DNA from: Branchiostoma floridae
Lineage: Eukaryota > Chordata > Leptocardii > Amphioxiformes > Branchiostomatidae
Assembly: GCF_000003815.2 (NCBI RefSeq)
Contig: NC_049991.1
Coordinates: 20,845,762-20,909,761 of the forward strand
Length of the DNA: 64,000 bases
Direction of reading: 5' to 3'
Of this stretch, positions 12,201 to 21,094 are shown piece by piece. The translations under genes were made by a program, and so were the position numbers. Positions within the stretch are counted from its first letter, which is position 1. Every line of letters starts with the position of its first letter. The notes under the pieces were generated by a model that did no database searches, was not told the origin of the DNA, and worked only from the letters and a program-made list of their open reading frames with translations.

Positions 12201-14346
12201 ACAAAACAAACCATGTTTGATTGTTAGACAAACTCAGCTTTGATTGTTAAACAATGTTTTTTTAAAGTTTGTTTACATAACAGCTTGGAGATTAAAAACT
12301 GTGTGTATCTGTTATAGATATGTTTCCTGTGGAACTAACTGAAAGGTGTATATCATGCAAACAGTATTATTTTTGTTCGCCAACCAACCAACTTGTCAGG
12401 AGGAACCGCCTGTCCTCAACAACCATTTTTGCTCGGTCCCTCGAGTGGTTGCTCAGGATAAGTTTGACTGTATATTGTAGCATGCAATTTTTTCATGGAC
12501 AGTCAATAGTAATAAAAAATACCTAACCTTATATCTGGACCGATAGACCAAAGGCTTACATTTTAGCCATGCTATGAATGACATTACCTGTATGATGCCT
12601 TACTAGTATACTTGACCTAAAGTAAGACTAAAGAGCTTGATGAAAAATATCATCCGTCTTTCCAGGGAAGTCCGTTACACTGCCGACCGGGTATTTATTC
12701 AAAAGACAAAATATGACCAATAACTGATCTTTTTCCTGTTAGTTTTTCCTGAATAAGAAATGTCAGTTTTGTGTCCCTCCCTGTACTGATACCCACCTAA
12801 CCACGCATAATAGAAAGGGCGCTGTTTTCAACTGGCGCTTGATTTTGGTAATGGCGCAGGCACATTAGTTCTAGGCTGTTGTACAATTTCAATGCCTTAG
12901 AATTTTCAATGGAACAGTCGTCATGGTGCCTAAACAACCAATCCAGACGTCACGGGATATACTGTAAATGCAGAAATGTTCGCGGTGGTTTTATGTTCGC
13001 GGTTTTTACGGTGGCCACTTCACCGCGAACTTAAAACCACCGCGAACATTTTTTATGGCAATAAGAGACTACAGTGCATGATCATACCGCGAAATTAAAA
13101 CCACCACGAAAAGTCCCCTTTCCCGATAGCGCGAAATTAAATCCCCACGAACTTAAATGCCTTTACAGTATAAGAGAGGTGAGGTGAGCTAAGGTGAGGT
13201 GTGAATTTTCATGCAGACTATGATGGAAGCAACATGTGTCAAGGATCTAACAATTATTCTAAGACTTCCTTTCGGTAGCAAGATAGCAGCATTTTTCACA
13301 GCAATCCCTATCTATCCCTGACGTATCATGTGTCAAGACCATTATGAGTGCCGTGGGTTTTGCTGTTCGCACACAGTCAGAATCTGGTAAGTCTTGTAAA
13401 AAAACACGCAGTGAAAATCCTACCGGGTGCAGACGATCGCCCCTGCGGCAGAAAGCTTTATCTGCCCCGTAGAGAGCCTATACTAGCTACGTATACGTAG
13501 GCCACCCAAGCCACGTAAGGACTGGATTTTAGGTTACCGTCGGCATCGCGCGCCTGGGTAGCGTCCAGCATCAGCGTAGGGTACCAGCAGCATTCCTAAT
13601 CTGTCTCGCAACATTGAAGACCGTACGGTACCTGCATGCCTCTCGGTGATTTTCAACCCCCAATCTAGTACCAGTTGATTCTGGGATAGATCGAGTTGTA
13701 TCGGATATTTACGTGACTTGTCGTGTGACAGTCAAGTAAAGTCTAAACGTTTCTTTTGCATGTCGTTCGCTCGTAATATTTCCCAAATCGCCGCTATATT
13801 CTCTGTAATTTGTATCGTTTGGGGTTCGTTTTTTTTTTGTTGTTGTTCATCTTATTCGATGTTTGGGACTGTCAATATCATCGGTGTTGTAATATAGTCA
13901 TAACTGACGCCGCCGGGCGGAACTTACTGATGTGATTAAACATATGTTCGTCGAATCATGTGTGGTAAAACGACAAAAATTGACATCGTGGACCAACCAA
14001 CTGTTTCTGGTATTCCTGACAAATTTTGTTGTATTTTGAGTATCATAACTACCACATATCTATGGTAAATGCACGGCAACATCTGATGCCGTGGGCCAAT
14101 GGTTGTTGGTTTATTAGAATGTAACAGTATGATTGTTGGTAAATGATAAGCACAATGTCACACACAACACTACTGACAAACCATAATTACGTCACAAAGT
14201 GTGTTACCTACGTAACGGTCACTTGTTCAACTGTATTTGATGTGTGCGTTTGTTGTAAAAAAAATGAACTCACCTTGTCCACGGCCGCCAGTTACGAGAC
14301 AGGAACAGGCGATCACAACGGCACAGAACAGACGCAGAACGGACAT
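133..14346 (-). CDS. Secreted protein gene with N-terminal Cys-rich domain and EGF-like repeats (5' part, runs off left edge)
   Basis: I do not recognise this gene by name. Seen: a signal-peptide exon (14346-14274) ending in phase 1, an exon 7034-6815 (phase 1 in, phase 2 out), an exon 6213-5951 (phase 2 in, phase 1 out), then symmetric phase 1-1 EGF-like exons at 1235-1092, 846-709 and 606-469. All joins keep one open frame. The two middle exons encode about 160 residues with 8 cysteines (NWCGDY, NLCAGYG, PTGCGE, RCVSEY, VLSCSS, LRCDTG, GDCKRG, YTVCAT), probably four disulfides in an extracellular domain I cannot name. The EGF units begin D-I-D-(A/E)-C and carry six cysteines. Phase 1-1 EGF exons are the usual module of animal extracellular proteins, which suggests a matrix or secreted role; that is inference. 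No 3' end is present. Between 5951 and 1235 I find only an EGF relic, so further exons may be missed. Confidence 0.75.
329..380 (-). pseudogene. Half EGF exon (3' half with splice donor)
   Basis: Encodes CNTGYTGDGLTSGTGYAG followed by a GT donor, identical in layout to the end of the complete EGF exons, but cysteine 6 is replaced by Tyr. Similarity stops at 380 with no AG acceptor, so it cannot be an exon as it stands. It lies just downstream (minus strand) of the complete exon 469-606. Confidence 0.7.
469..606 (-). CDS. EGF-like exon c
   Basis: 138 nt, symmetric phase 1-1, flanked by TTCAG at the 5' side and GTAGTT at the 3' side. Encodes one six-cysteine EGF module, DIDACLANPCDAQATC ... 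ATCTCNTGY ... SGTGCAG. The Glu expected after DID in calcium-binding EGFs is Ala. Nearly identical to the exon at 709-846, so the duplication is recent or the copies are homogenised. Confidence 0.85.
709..846 (-). CDS. EGF-like exon b
   Basis: 138 nt, phase 1-1, acceptor ATTCAG and donor GTATTT. One EGF module with six cysteines; differs from exon c by a few residues (DARATC, DNPAP). The intervening introns are also similar, so the repeat unit is about 240 bp of exon plus intron. Confidence 0.85.
953..1004 (-). pseudogene. Half EGF exon (3' half with splice donor)
   Basis: Same breakpoint as the half-exon at 329-380: only the NTGYTGDGLTSGTGC part and the GT donor are present, preceded by TGTTTGTG with no AG. 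It also lies just downstream of a complete exon (1092-1235). The shared breakpoint indicates one half-unit that was later co-duplicated. Confidence 0.7.
1092..1235 (-). CDS. EGF-like exon a, with two extra codons
   Basis: 144 nt, phase 1-1, with proper acceptor and donor. The module begins D-I-H-V-D-A-C instead of D-I-D-A-C, an insertion of 6 bp (near 1226-1231) that keeps the frame and lies seven codons from the acceptor at most. Six cysteines are intact. It is the first EGF exon met after the N-terminal domain exons. Confidence 0.8.
2519..2564 (-). pseudogene. Isolated relic of an EGF-exon 5' half
   Basis: The minus strand reads acceptor-like TTAAG followed by codons for DTDACLANQCDAQA, clearly related to DIDACLANPCDAQA of the array 1.3 kb away, and then diverges. 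It has the opposite half of the exon to the half-copies at 329 and 953. A decayed exon fragment. Confidence 0.7.
2744..2782 (-). repeat. LINE-like 3' tail fragment
   Basis: A segment of about 30 bp, CTTTATTGACACGACAAAAG on the plus strand, recurs at 7900-7936. On the minus strand it ends in AATAAAG, as the 3' ends of many non-LTR elements do. No coding part is present. Family unassigned. Confidence 0.4.
3180..3575 (+). mobile_element. tRNA-derived SINE, intact Pol III boxes
   Basis: Box A TAGCGCAGCGG (3191-3201) and box B GGTTCGAATCC (3234-3244) match the Pol III internal promoter. A conserved central part follows (TTGGGAAAGGCACTTGACGC) and the element ends in an AACCA-type short tandem tail (3542-3571). 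Sister copies are at 9682, 10855, 29060, 55935 and 59527. The central block recalls the conserved cores of deuterostome SINE superfamilies, from memory only. Confidence 0.8.
5951..6213 (-). CDS. Exon 3: second half of the Cys-rich N-terminal domain
   Basis: 263 nt. Acceptor TATCCAG, phase 2 in; donor GTAGGT, phase 1 out. Encodes CVSEYDSDPYINNVLSC ... FGFLRCDTGDC ... VYTVCATSV. It continues the frame of the exon at 6815-7034 (split Arg codon CG|C) and its phase-1 end joins directly to the EGF exons (split Asp codon G|AC). Hydrophobic stretches are short and there is no membrane segment, consistent with a globular disulfide-bonded domain. Confidence 0.85.
6214..6814. other. Intron 2 of the EGF gene
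   Basis: 600 bp, AT-rich, no repeats or coding signal that I can identify. Confidence 0.7.
6815..7034 (-). CDS. Exon 2: first half of the Cys-rich N-terminal domain
   Basis: 220 nt. Acceptor CCTCATCAG, phase 1 in; donor GTAGGT, phase 2 out. Encodes 72 whole codons including YKGVDFFAIEARLPADG, ENWCGDYQNLCAGYGLRPTG and CGETHA. The GC-rich third positions contrast with the AT-rich flanks, supporting a real exon. The frame is open only in this reading. Confidence 0.85.
7898..7936 (-). repeat. LINE-like 3' tail fragment, second copy
   Basis: Shares CTTTATTGACACGACAAAAG and the next GTACAG-GACTTT with 2744-2782. Same orientation; AATAAAG on the minus strand. Confidence 0.4.
8323..8701. mobile_element. 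TIR element, family E (diverged copy)
   Basis: Ends in TTTAGGTACACAGCCCTA and is filled with GGTACAGG motifs; the internal ATATGTAAGTTA segment and the CTTTGTATGA-CATATTTAAA part are shared with 51002-51342. The left end is degraded. No transposase frame; non-autonomous. Confidence 0.6.
9682..10115 (+). mobile_element. tRNA-derived SINE (old copy, long tail)
   Basis: Box B survives as GGGATTCAAATCC; box A is decayed. The central TTGGGAAAGGCACTTTACAC and the later GGATAGGACGTTAAATGGAG block match the SINE at 3180. Its 3' region is longer than in that copy, so it may be a second subfamily. Confidence 0.65.
10855..10985 (-). mobile_element. tRNA-derived SINE fragment (head and core)
   Basis: On the minus strand the head has a box-A-like TAGCAGTTAGG and box B GGGTTTGAATCCC, followed by the CCTTTGGAAAGGCTCTTGAC core. 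Truncated at the 3' side. Confidence 0.55.
11293..11784. repeat. Diverged segmental duplication, copy 1 (empty site)
   Basis: About 490 bp with clear similarity to 12702-13396 (shared landmarks: TTTTCCTGTTAGTTTTTCCT, GGGCGCTGTTTTCAACTGGC, TCATGCAG-CTATGATGGAAG). This copy lacks the MITE and has instead an expanded GGTGA tract. No coding content recognised. Confidence 0.85.
11546..11595. repeat. (GGTGA)10 microsatellite
   Basis: Ten perfect pentamers. In the paralogous copy near 13180 only a few interrupted units remain, so the expansion followed the duplication. Confidence 0.95.
12702..13396. repeat. Diverged segmental duplication, copy 2 (MITE-filled)
   Basis: Same sequence as 11293-11784, interrupted by a 211-bp element at 12960-13170. 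The two copies lie 1.4 kb apart in direct orientation. Confidence 0.85.
12960..13170. mobile_element. MITE family A, CGCGAA-rich, TA target
   Basis: Starts TACTGTAAATGC, ends TTTACAGTA, flanked by TA on both sides. Internally palindromic with repeated TTCGCGGTGG and CCACCGCGAA. The empty paralogous site reads GGGATATATAGG. TA duplication suggests mobilisation by a Tc1/mariner-type transposase (inference). Related copies at 30894 and 59143. Confidence 0.85.
14274..14346 (-). CDS. Signal-peptide exon (first coding exon of the EGF gene)
   Basis: ATG at 14346-14344 in a good context (GAAAATGT, A at -3). Encodes MSVLRLFCAVVIACSCLVTG then GRGQ, with an n-region Arg, a hydrophobic core and small residues before the end: a signal peptide. 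Then a GTGAGT donor in phase 1, matching the phase-1 start of exon 2 at 7034. Confidence 0.85.
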
Positions 14347-14402
14347 TTTCCTCGGTTGCTTTCCGTCTGAGTTACTCCAGTAGAAACGTTCAAAAGTCCA
14401 CA

Positions 14403-14414
14403 AATTTAAAATAA
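14403..14414 (-). promoter_or_regulatory. TATA-like box of the EGF gene
   Basis: TTATTTTAAATT on the minus strand, about 60 nt upstream of the signal-peptide ATG, a plausible distance for a short 5' UTR. An AT-rich match only. Confidence 0.35.
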
Positions 14415-14420
14415 ACAAAC

Positions 14421-14860
14421 CCTCCCCGGCTGGCGGGGAGGCACGGCCTGTCTGACGATAGACTTTCCTCTATAGGTCCTCTACAGTTTCCACAGTAAAA
14501 AGTTAAAATAAAAAGTTTAGATAATGAAAAAAGTCAGCTTCTATCCCATTGGATCACCACCGCCAATGTCTCAACTACGTGTCCATTATTAAGGTTTAGT
14601 TAAAAATTAAAAAAAAAACAACTCAGGATCAGCCTGCGTCCTATTGGCCTACCACCGCCAAAGTCTATATCTCCGGAGCAGCACGACAAACCCTCCCCGA
14701 CGGACGGGGAGGTACGGTGTGTCTTTCGGTGCACTTTGCAGTTGTCGACTACAGTTTACACAGGAAAAAAAAACTACAAAACAAAAGTAAGCTGAATCAA
14801 TTTCTATCCGATCGGATCCAACAGAAGTCGGTTATCCTATACCACCGCCAATTGTGTCTC
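14421..14860. promoter_or_regulatory. Degenerate promoter-proximal repeats with CCAAT boxes
   Basis: Two hairpin modules, CCTCCCC-(N7)-GGGGAGG at 14421-14441 and 14692-14712, alternate with repeats carrying ATTGG (14548, 14643) and CCAAT (14563, 14848) in the shared context CACCACCGCCAA. They lie 75-510 nt upstream of the ATG on the coding strand. NF-Y binds CCAAT; use here is inferred. Confidence 0.45.
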
Positions 14861-15894
14861 AGCTATTCTTCTTCGGAACAGCTCAGACAACTAGACGAGC
14901 AGATACACCAACGACTGGCCGACCTCTAACTGGGTAACATAGACCTGTTGCTGGGGGACGAAACCATTGCCACAATGGGTACGAATAAGTTCCAGAATTT
15001 GCTACAAAATTGTCGCGGACGTTGTTGTAACATTATACTTTTTATTTTATGACTTGGATTTGTACACATATCCTGGTATGGTATGTATCATGACGTTATG
15101 CACCGCAACCTGTAATATTGAAATAATTTGTACACCCCCCCCCCTCCCTGTTTGAACAGTTAAGTGGCCCAACCGTTGCTATGTGTCAACAGTTGGCAAA
15201 CGAGCGGACAAAAGGCGCTGTGGTAACCTAGCAACGGCAACTAGTTTTCTTTTCCATTTTTTTTTAAATTTTATTACAGTTTATTTTCTTTTAGCTTCTT
15301 TAGTATCATCGATTAATTTTGAAACAAATATTACCGGTTTATCAATGTTCACCCTGGCTGTTTTCTGGAAAGCTTCTTCAGCTTTTACATTTTAACATCT
15401 AGAACTAACTCTCCTCTACTCTAATGTAGTCCCACGCCTTACATAAGTCAGAGTTAGGGAGGAAGCTTGGAATATTCTTAACAAAAACTACAGAAAATAT
15501 TTTAGAATGAGGTGACATGCTGGGTATTCACCGGGCTGTTGGCAACAATGCAGGGTAATTATTTTGAAGGACATCTACGTTAATTTCCTTTCACAGTACA
15601 TCATGTCACCACACTAGCTATTCATTTATACTACATGTTGCAGTGAATCGTCGTCTTAAATGTGATTTTCTCAAAGTATCTTTTACCAAATGCCTGGTTT
15701 ATATCAAGTAAGAAATCAAATTAATATGAATCTATAGATCATTATCACCAATTTCATTGTAAACGATGAAATATGTTATAATTCTCCCCATGTATGTATC
15801 CGTACTACGTGTTCCGCCAATCGGGTGTTGCTGTATGAGATAGCAAATTTCGGCGGGGAAAACCAACATGACAGTCCAGGATCACTTTAGTCTA
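14861..15894. other. Intergenic stretch, nothing recognised
   Basis: AT-rich sequence with a C10 run near 15137. No coding, RNA or mobile-element signal that I can support. Confidence 0.6.
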
Positions 15895-16421
15895 GAAGCC
15901 TTTGTTTGTTACTTAGAACTTTAACAGCCAGGAAATTTATTTATCATTTTGCGATGTCTCCCTTGATAGTTTGATGAAAAGTTTGAACATCGATCCAAAT
16001 TAGGGGACATATCAGGGAACCACTGGCCAGTCCACCCCATACGTTAACTTATGACGTTTGTAACATTGATGGCAGTGGCTGGTGGCAACAATACCAGGTT
16101 ATTATGTTTTATAGCTATTGTTAAGACCTGTTCTATGGCAATAGGTGTAAACACAGGCAAAGAATGTCTACAACAAGCTCACAATTTCTATGGTGAATTT
16201 CCGAGCCAATTTTATCAGTCGGGGTTGTTGTTTTGGTCTTTGGAACTGTGTTTTTAAATACAAGACAATATCTAGGCAATGAACAAAGTTAAAAGACGGT
16301 GAATTGTTATGCTAGGAGATAGCAGTGAACACTGGTTTTGAAGGCTTGAAGATTGCATACAGGAGGAAATGAGTTGTTATTACCTTCGACAAGAAGGCTT
16401 TGTTTTCAGTCGAGCCAAGGT

Positions 16422-16423
16422 CT

Positions 16424-16461
<38 letters not shown>

Positions 16462-16468
16462 TGTGTGT

Positions 16469-16527
<59 letters not shown>

Positions 16528-16567
16528 TGTGTGTGTGTATGTGTGTGTATGTGTGTGTGTGTGTGTG
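16422..16567. repeat. (TG)n microsatellite, unit 1
   Basis: About 146 bp of TG repeats with occasional GA or TA interruptions. Longest of the three unit-specific tracts. Confidence 0.95.
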
Positions 16568-17593
16568 CAACACAGACTACACCATAATAGGTAGGAAGCG
16601 AATGCTTGAAAAACAAACAAGGGGTGCAAGATGTTTCAAAAGCACGTGAACCACACCGGACGGAACCTCACATCTGCTTGGAGATTACCCTTTTGTATGA
16701 GACAGTACTAGGGCGTGTTGCGGCGACGAACACCCAACCCTCCCTTCATTAAATATTCATGCGCTTTTTTTCATATCATAAACTGTTATGGGCTCTCTCG
16801 TGCAATCTATTTGCGCGAGGTATCTGATGGTAGATTCTTAGATAGCGCAGGAAAGAAACATCAGAATAAATATGTCATAGTTTCTATGGCAGAATCGTGG
16901 TATAGACGGGTAAGCGATATGGGCACAAAGGTTAGAAAAGGTGACGACCGTTTACAGGACATAAAATGCGTCACCACAAGAACCGCCAGCATGAACCTCG
17001 CGAACATATCCCACTTTACAGTAACACCGCGAACATATCCCACTTTACAGTAATACCTCGAACATCTCGAAACCTAGTTTGTTGGTCCCTTAGAACTTTA
17101 ACAGCCAGGAAATTTATTTATCATTTTGCGATGTCTCCCTTGATGGTTTGATGAAAACTTTGAACATCTATCCAAATTAGGAGACATGTCAGGGAACCAC
17201 TGGCCAGTCTACCCCATACGTTATCTTATGACGTTTGTAACATTGATGGCAGTGGCTGGTGGCAACAATACCGGGTTATTATTTTTTATAGCTATTGTTA
17301 AGACCTGTACTATGGCAATAGGTGTAAACACAGGCAAAGAATGTCTACAACAAGCTCACAATTTCTATGGTGAATTTCCGAGCCAATTTTATCAGTCGGG
17401 GTTGTTGTTTTGGTCTTTGGAACTGTGTTTTTAAATACAAGACAATATCTAGGCAATGAACAAAGAAAAAAGACGGTGAATTATTATGCTAGGAGATAGC
17501 AGTGAACACTGGTTTTGAAGATTGCATACAGGAGGAAATGAGTTGTTATTACCTTCGACAAGAAGGCTTTGTTTTCAGTCGAGCCAGGGTCTG

Positions 17594-17654
17594 GTGTGTG
17601 TGTGTGTTGGTGTGTGTGTGTTGGTGTGTGTGTGTGTGTGTGAGTGTGTGTGTT

Positions 17655-17694
<40 letters not shown>

Positions 17695-17711
17695 TGTGTG
17701 TGTGTGTGTGC
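17594..17711. repeat. (TG)n microsatellite, unit 2
   Basis: TG repeats interrupted by TTGG at several points; same location within the 1.14-kb unit as the other tracts. Confidence 0.95.
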
Positions 17712-18718
17712 AACACAGACTACACCATAATAGGTAGGAAGCGAATGCTTGAAAAACAAACAAGGGGTGCAAGATGTTTCAAAAGCACGTGAACCACACC
17801 GGACGGATCCTCACATCTGCTTGGAAATTACCCTTTTGTATGAGACAGTACTAGGGCGTGTCGCGGCGACGAACACCCAACCCTCCCTTCATTAAATATT
17901 CATGCGCTTTTTTTCATATCATAAACTGTTATGGGCTCTCTCGTGCAATCTATTTGCGCGAGGTATCTGATGGTAGATTCTTAGATAGCGCAGGAAAGAA
18001 ACATCAGAATAAATATGTCATAGTTTCTATGGCAGAATCGTGGTATAGACGGGTAAGCGATATGGGCACAAAGGTTAGAAAAGGTGACGACCGTTTACAG
18101 GACATAAAATGCGTCACCACAAGAACCGCCAGCATGAACCTCGCGAACATATCCCACTTTACAGTAACACCGCGAACATATCCCACTTTACAGTAATACC
18201 GCGAACATCTCGAAGCCTAGTTTGTTGGTCCCTTAGAGATTTAACAGCCAGTAAATTTATTTATCATTTTGCGATGTCTCCCATGATAGTTTGATGAAAA
18301 GTTTGAACATCTATCCAAATTAGGGGACATGTCAGGGAACCACTGGCCAGTCCACCCCATACGTTAACTTATGACGTTTGTAACATTGATGGCAGTGGCT
18401 GGTGGCAACAATACCGGGTTATTATTTTTTATAGCTATTGTTAAGACCTGTACTATGGCAATAGGTGTAAACACAGGCAAAGAATGTCTACAACAAGCTC
18501 ACAATTTCTATGGTGAATTTCCGAGCCAATTTTATAAGTCGGGGTTGTTGTTTTGGTCTTTGGAACTGTGTTTTTAAATACAAGGCAATATCTAGGCAAT
18601 GAACAAAGTTAAAAGACGGTGAATTATTATGCTAGGAGATAGCAGTGAACACTGGTTTTGAAGATTGCATACAGGAGGAAATGACAAGAAGGCTTTGTTT
18701 TCAGTCGAGCCAAGGTCT

Positions 18719-18741
18719 GGTGTGTGTGTGTGTTGGTGTGT

Positions 18742-18810
<69 letters not shown>

Positions 18811-18829
18811 TGTGTGTGTGTGTGTGTGC
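18719..18829. repeat. (TG)n microsatellite, unit 3
   Basis: TG repeats with one TTGG interruption; shortest of the three. Confidence 0.95.
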
Positions 18830-19266
18830 AACACAGCCTACACCATAGTAGGTAGGAAGCACATGCTTGAAAAACAAACAAGGGGTGCAAGATGTTTCAA
18901 AAGCACGTGAACCACACCGGACGGATCCTCACATCTGCTTGGAGATTACCCTTTTGTATGAGACAGTACTAGGGCGTGTCGCGGCGAGGAACACCCAACC
19001 CTCCCTTCATTAAATATTCATGCGCCTTTTTTCATATCATAAACTGTTATGGGCTCTCTCGTGCAATTTATTTGCGCGAGGTATCTGATGATACTATATT
19101 AGATTCTTAGATAGCGCAGGAAAGAAACATCAGAATAAATATGTCATAGTTTCTATGGCAGAATCGTGGTATAGACAGGTAAGCGATATGGTTACAAACG
19201 TTCGAAAAGGCGACGACCGTTTACAGGACATAAAATTGCGTCGGCATAATAACCGCCAACATGAAC

Positions 19267-19527
19267 CTCGCGAACATATCCCACTTTACAGTAACACCGC
19301 GAACATATCCCACTTGACAGTAACACCGCGAACATATCCCACTTGACAGTAACACCGCGAACATATCCCACTTGACAGTAACACCGCGAACATATCCCAC
19401 TTTACAGTAACACCGCGAACATATCCCACTTGACAGTAACACCGCGAACATATCCCACTTGACAGTAACACCGCGAACATATCCCACTTTACAGTAACAC
19501 CGCGAACATATCCCACTTTACAGTAAC
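19267..19527. repeat. 29-bp minisatellite, nine copies
   Basis: Direct 29-bp unit, ACCGCGAACATATCCCACTT then (T/G)ACAGTAAC, nine adjacent copies without spacers. Units 1 and 2 of the 1.14-kb array carry only two copies each, so the expansion is specific to the last unit. The TTTACAGTA and CGCGAA words match the end of MITE family A. Confidence 0.95.
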
Positions 19528-21094
19528 ACCGCAGAGTGGAGTTCGTTATTCTCCAAGCAGAGGTTTGGTCGGCACGGTAGTAGTGGAAGGTATTTGTTAC
19601 CGCTGCAATCCCCTTGTCATAAATGTAACGTTACACATCGACAGCAAATGATAAATCTCATGATATCAGTCTTATTCCACATACACACACACACGCGCAT
19701 TCTACTCAAGTTTCAAAATGTCGATGTATAAAGGACCTTCTGGTCATTTTTTCCCGTGGGTTCCGCGTGGGCGTACTTTACTCTTTATTTCGCCCGACGG
19801 CCTTAGCCGCGCATATACATGGAGATGGTAAATTTTTTGCGTGTAACCCCATAATATTCTCTCTCTTTCTCTCTCTCTTTCTTGAACACATGCTTATATA
19901 TACTGTTGCTAAATCAATATAGCAAGCAAGTTACATGTTAACTAGAAACCGAATCACTTTCAACATTTTTATTGTACGAAGGTTTATTCGTCAGGAATAT
20001 CTGGCATTTTGCAAGTATAAACACTGAATAAATTACCCTTAAAAGATTCCTTTTTTTTCTATTCTTCACGCTGAAAAAAAGTACCTGTAGGTACAACAAA
20101 AAGGACAAACCTTACAGCTACACACATGTTCCTCCATGGACACAATAAATATTTACTCCTTATAAAATTCCTCAGCAAAACGTATAAAACATCTTTGAAA
20201 ACGAAATCTCAATTTCACATCTTTCATCTCATTGGCAACAAAGTTCTTTGACAAAACTGATATAAGATTGGCTACAATCGTACGTGACTTTGTAAAACTA
20301 TCGCTACAACCAAAGTACTAGTAAAAGATACATCAACTCTTACATCGCTATATCAGTGTTGCTACATGTACAGCTCACAGCACTAGGTGTTCAGAAATGC
20401 TACTCGTCTGTCTCACACATTTTTTTACAAATTGTTTAAAGATAATTTCCATATTAAACTCCCTTCCTTTTGAATAAAGCCTACATGTGGTTGTAAATTA
20501 TTCGATGTGCTATGATAATAAAGGCGCCGTAGGATAGCACGCTAACATAAACTGTGGACGCCACTTTCTTTCTAGTACGTAGTTGCAACATTGTGCTATG
20601 GGTGGCATTTTTGACACTGTAGCAAGATAGCAGTATTGTCACTGTTAATGTTAATTCTTTGCCTTCTCACAATAGCAGAGTGGAGCTTCAATGACACACC
20701 AAAAAAAAAAAACAGTCACTTTCGTACGGGTAACTACAAATTACTTACAGAATAGGAAACAAGTGCCGCCCGGCAGCATGTCTTTAACTTAAGTGGCTTT
20801 TCTCAAAGTTTATATATAATATATATACATATACACTCAGGAAAATCAAACATATAAAATCAGTATTTACATCAGTACAACTTGAATTCTTGCATTCCTA
20901 TTAAAACTCTCCGTAAAACATGTGGCTCATCATGAGGCTTTTGAGTGTGCAAGAAAAAAAAGATTGGAGGTTACTTTGGCACATGATGGCACATGGCATT
21001 GAGTCCTGAACGCTTGAATTTGTAGTCTAAATTCTACAGCCCGCCCAATTTCAAGATCACAATTCCATAACCTTTGCAGGGTCGGTATCTGGTA
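19528..21094. other. Intergenic / probable 3' UTR of the RADIL-like gene
   Basis: AT-rich, with a CT microsatellite near 19859-19882. No exon recognised. The first AATAAA on the minus strand after the RADIL-like stop is at 19968-19973, so the 3' UTR may extend to about 19.95 kb. Confidence 0.4.
19968..19973 (-). terminator. Candidate polyadenylation signal (AATAAA)
   Basis: TTTATT on the plus strand, AATAAA on the minus, 1.9 kb past the stop codon. Chosen because no canonical signal is seen nearer the stop. Weak evidence. Confidence 0.25.

Larger units (their letters stand above)
7035..14273. other. Intron 1 of the EGF gene
   Basis: 7.2 kb with no convincing exon. Contains a LINE-like tail (7898-7936), a TIR element (8323-8701), a SINE (9682-10115), a reverse SINE (10855-10985), a 0.5-kb duplicated segment pair (11293-11784, 12702-13396), a GGTGA pentamer tract (11546-11595) and a MITE (12960-13170). 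Confidence 0.65.
15895..19266. repeat. Three tandem units of about 1.14 kb
   Basis: Units start at 15895, 17069 and 18212 (lengths about 1174 and 1143). Each has the same order: a GCCAGGAAATTTATTTATC start, a 68-codon open stretch, a TG microsatellite, a CGGCGACGAACACCC block, and one or more 29-bp CGCGAACATATCCC units at the end. Identity between units is very high outside the TG tracts. The open stretches are copied without coding-type change and no start context or splice pattern supports them as genes. Confidence 0.9.

Noticed and set aside
16051-18577. 68-codon frame present in all three 1.14-kb units
   Set aside because: It is repeated because the whole unit is repeated. Non-coding parts are equally similar, and there is no domain or splice pattern.
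16312-18910. Open frames of Thr-His, Val-Cys or Cys-Val repeats
   Set aside because: They are translations of the TG/CA microsatellites; frames are open only because the dinucleotide has no stop.
19267-19527. CRISPR-like array
   Set aside because: The 29-bp repeats are directly adjacent with no spacers, in a eukaryotic intron-rich context; it is a minisatellite.
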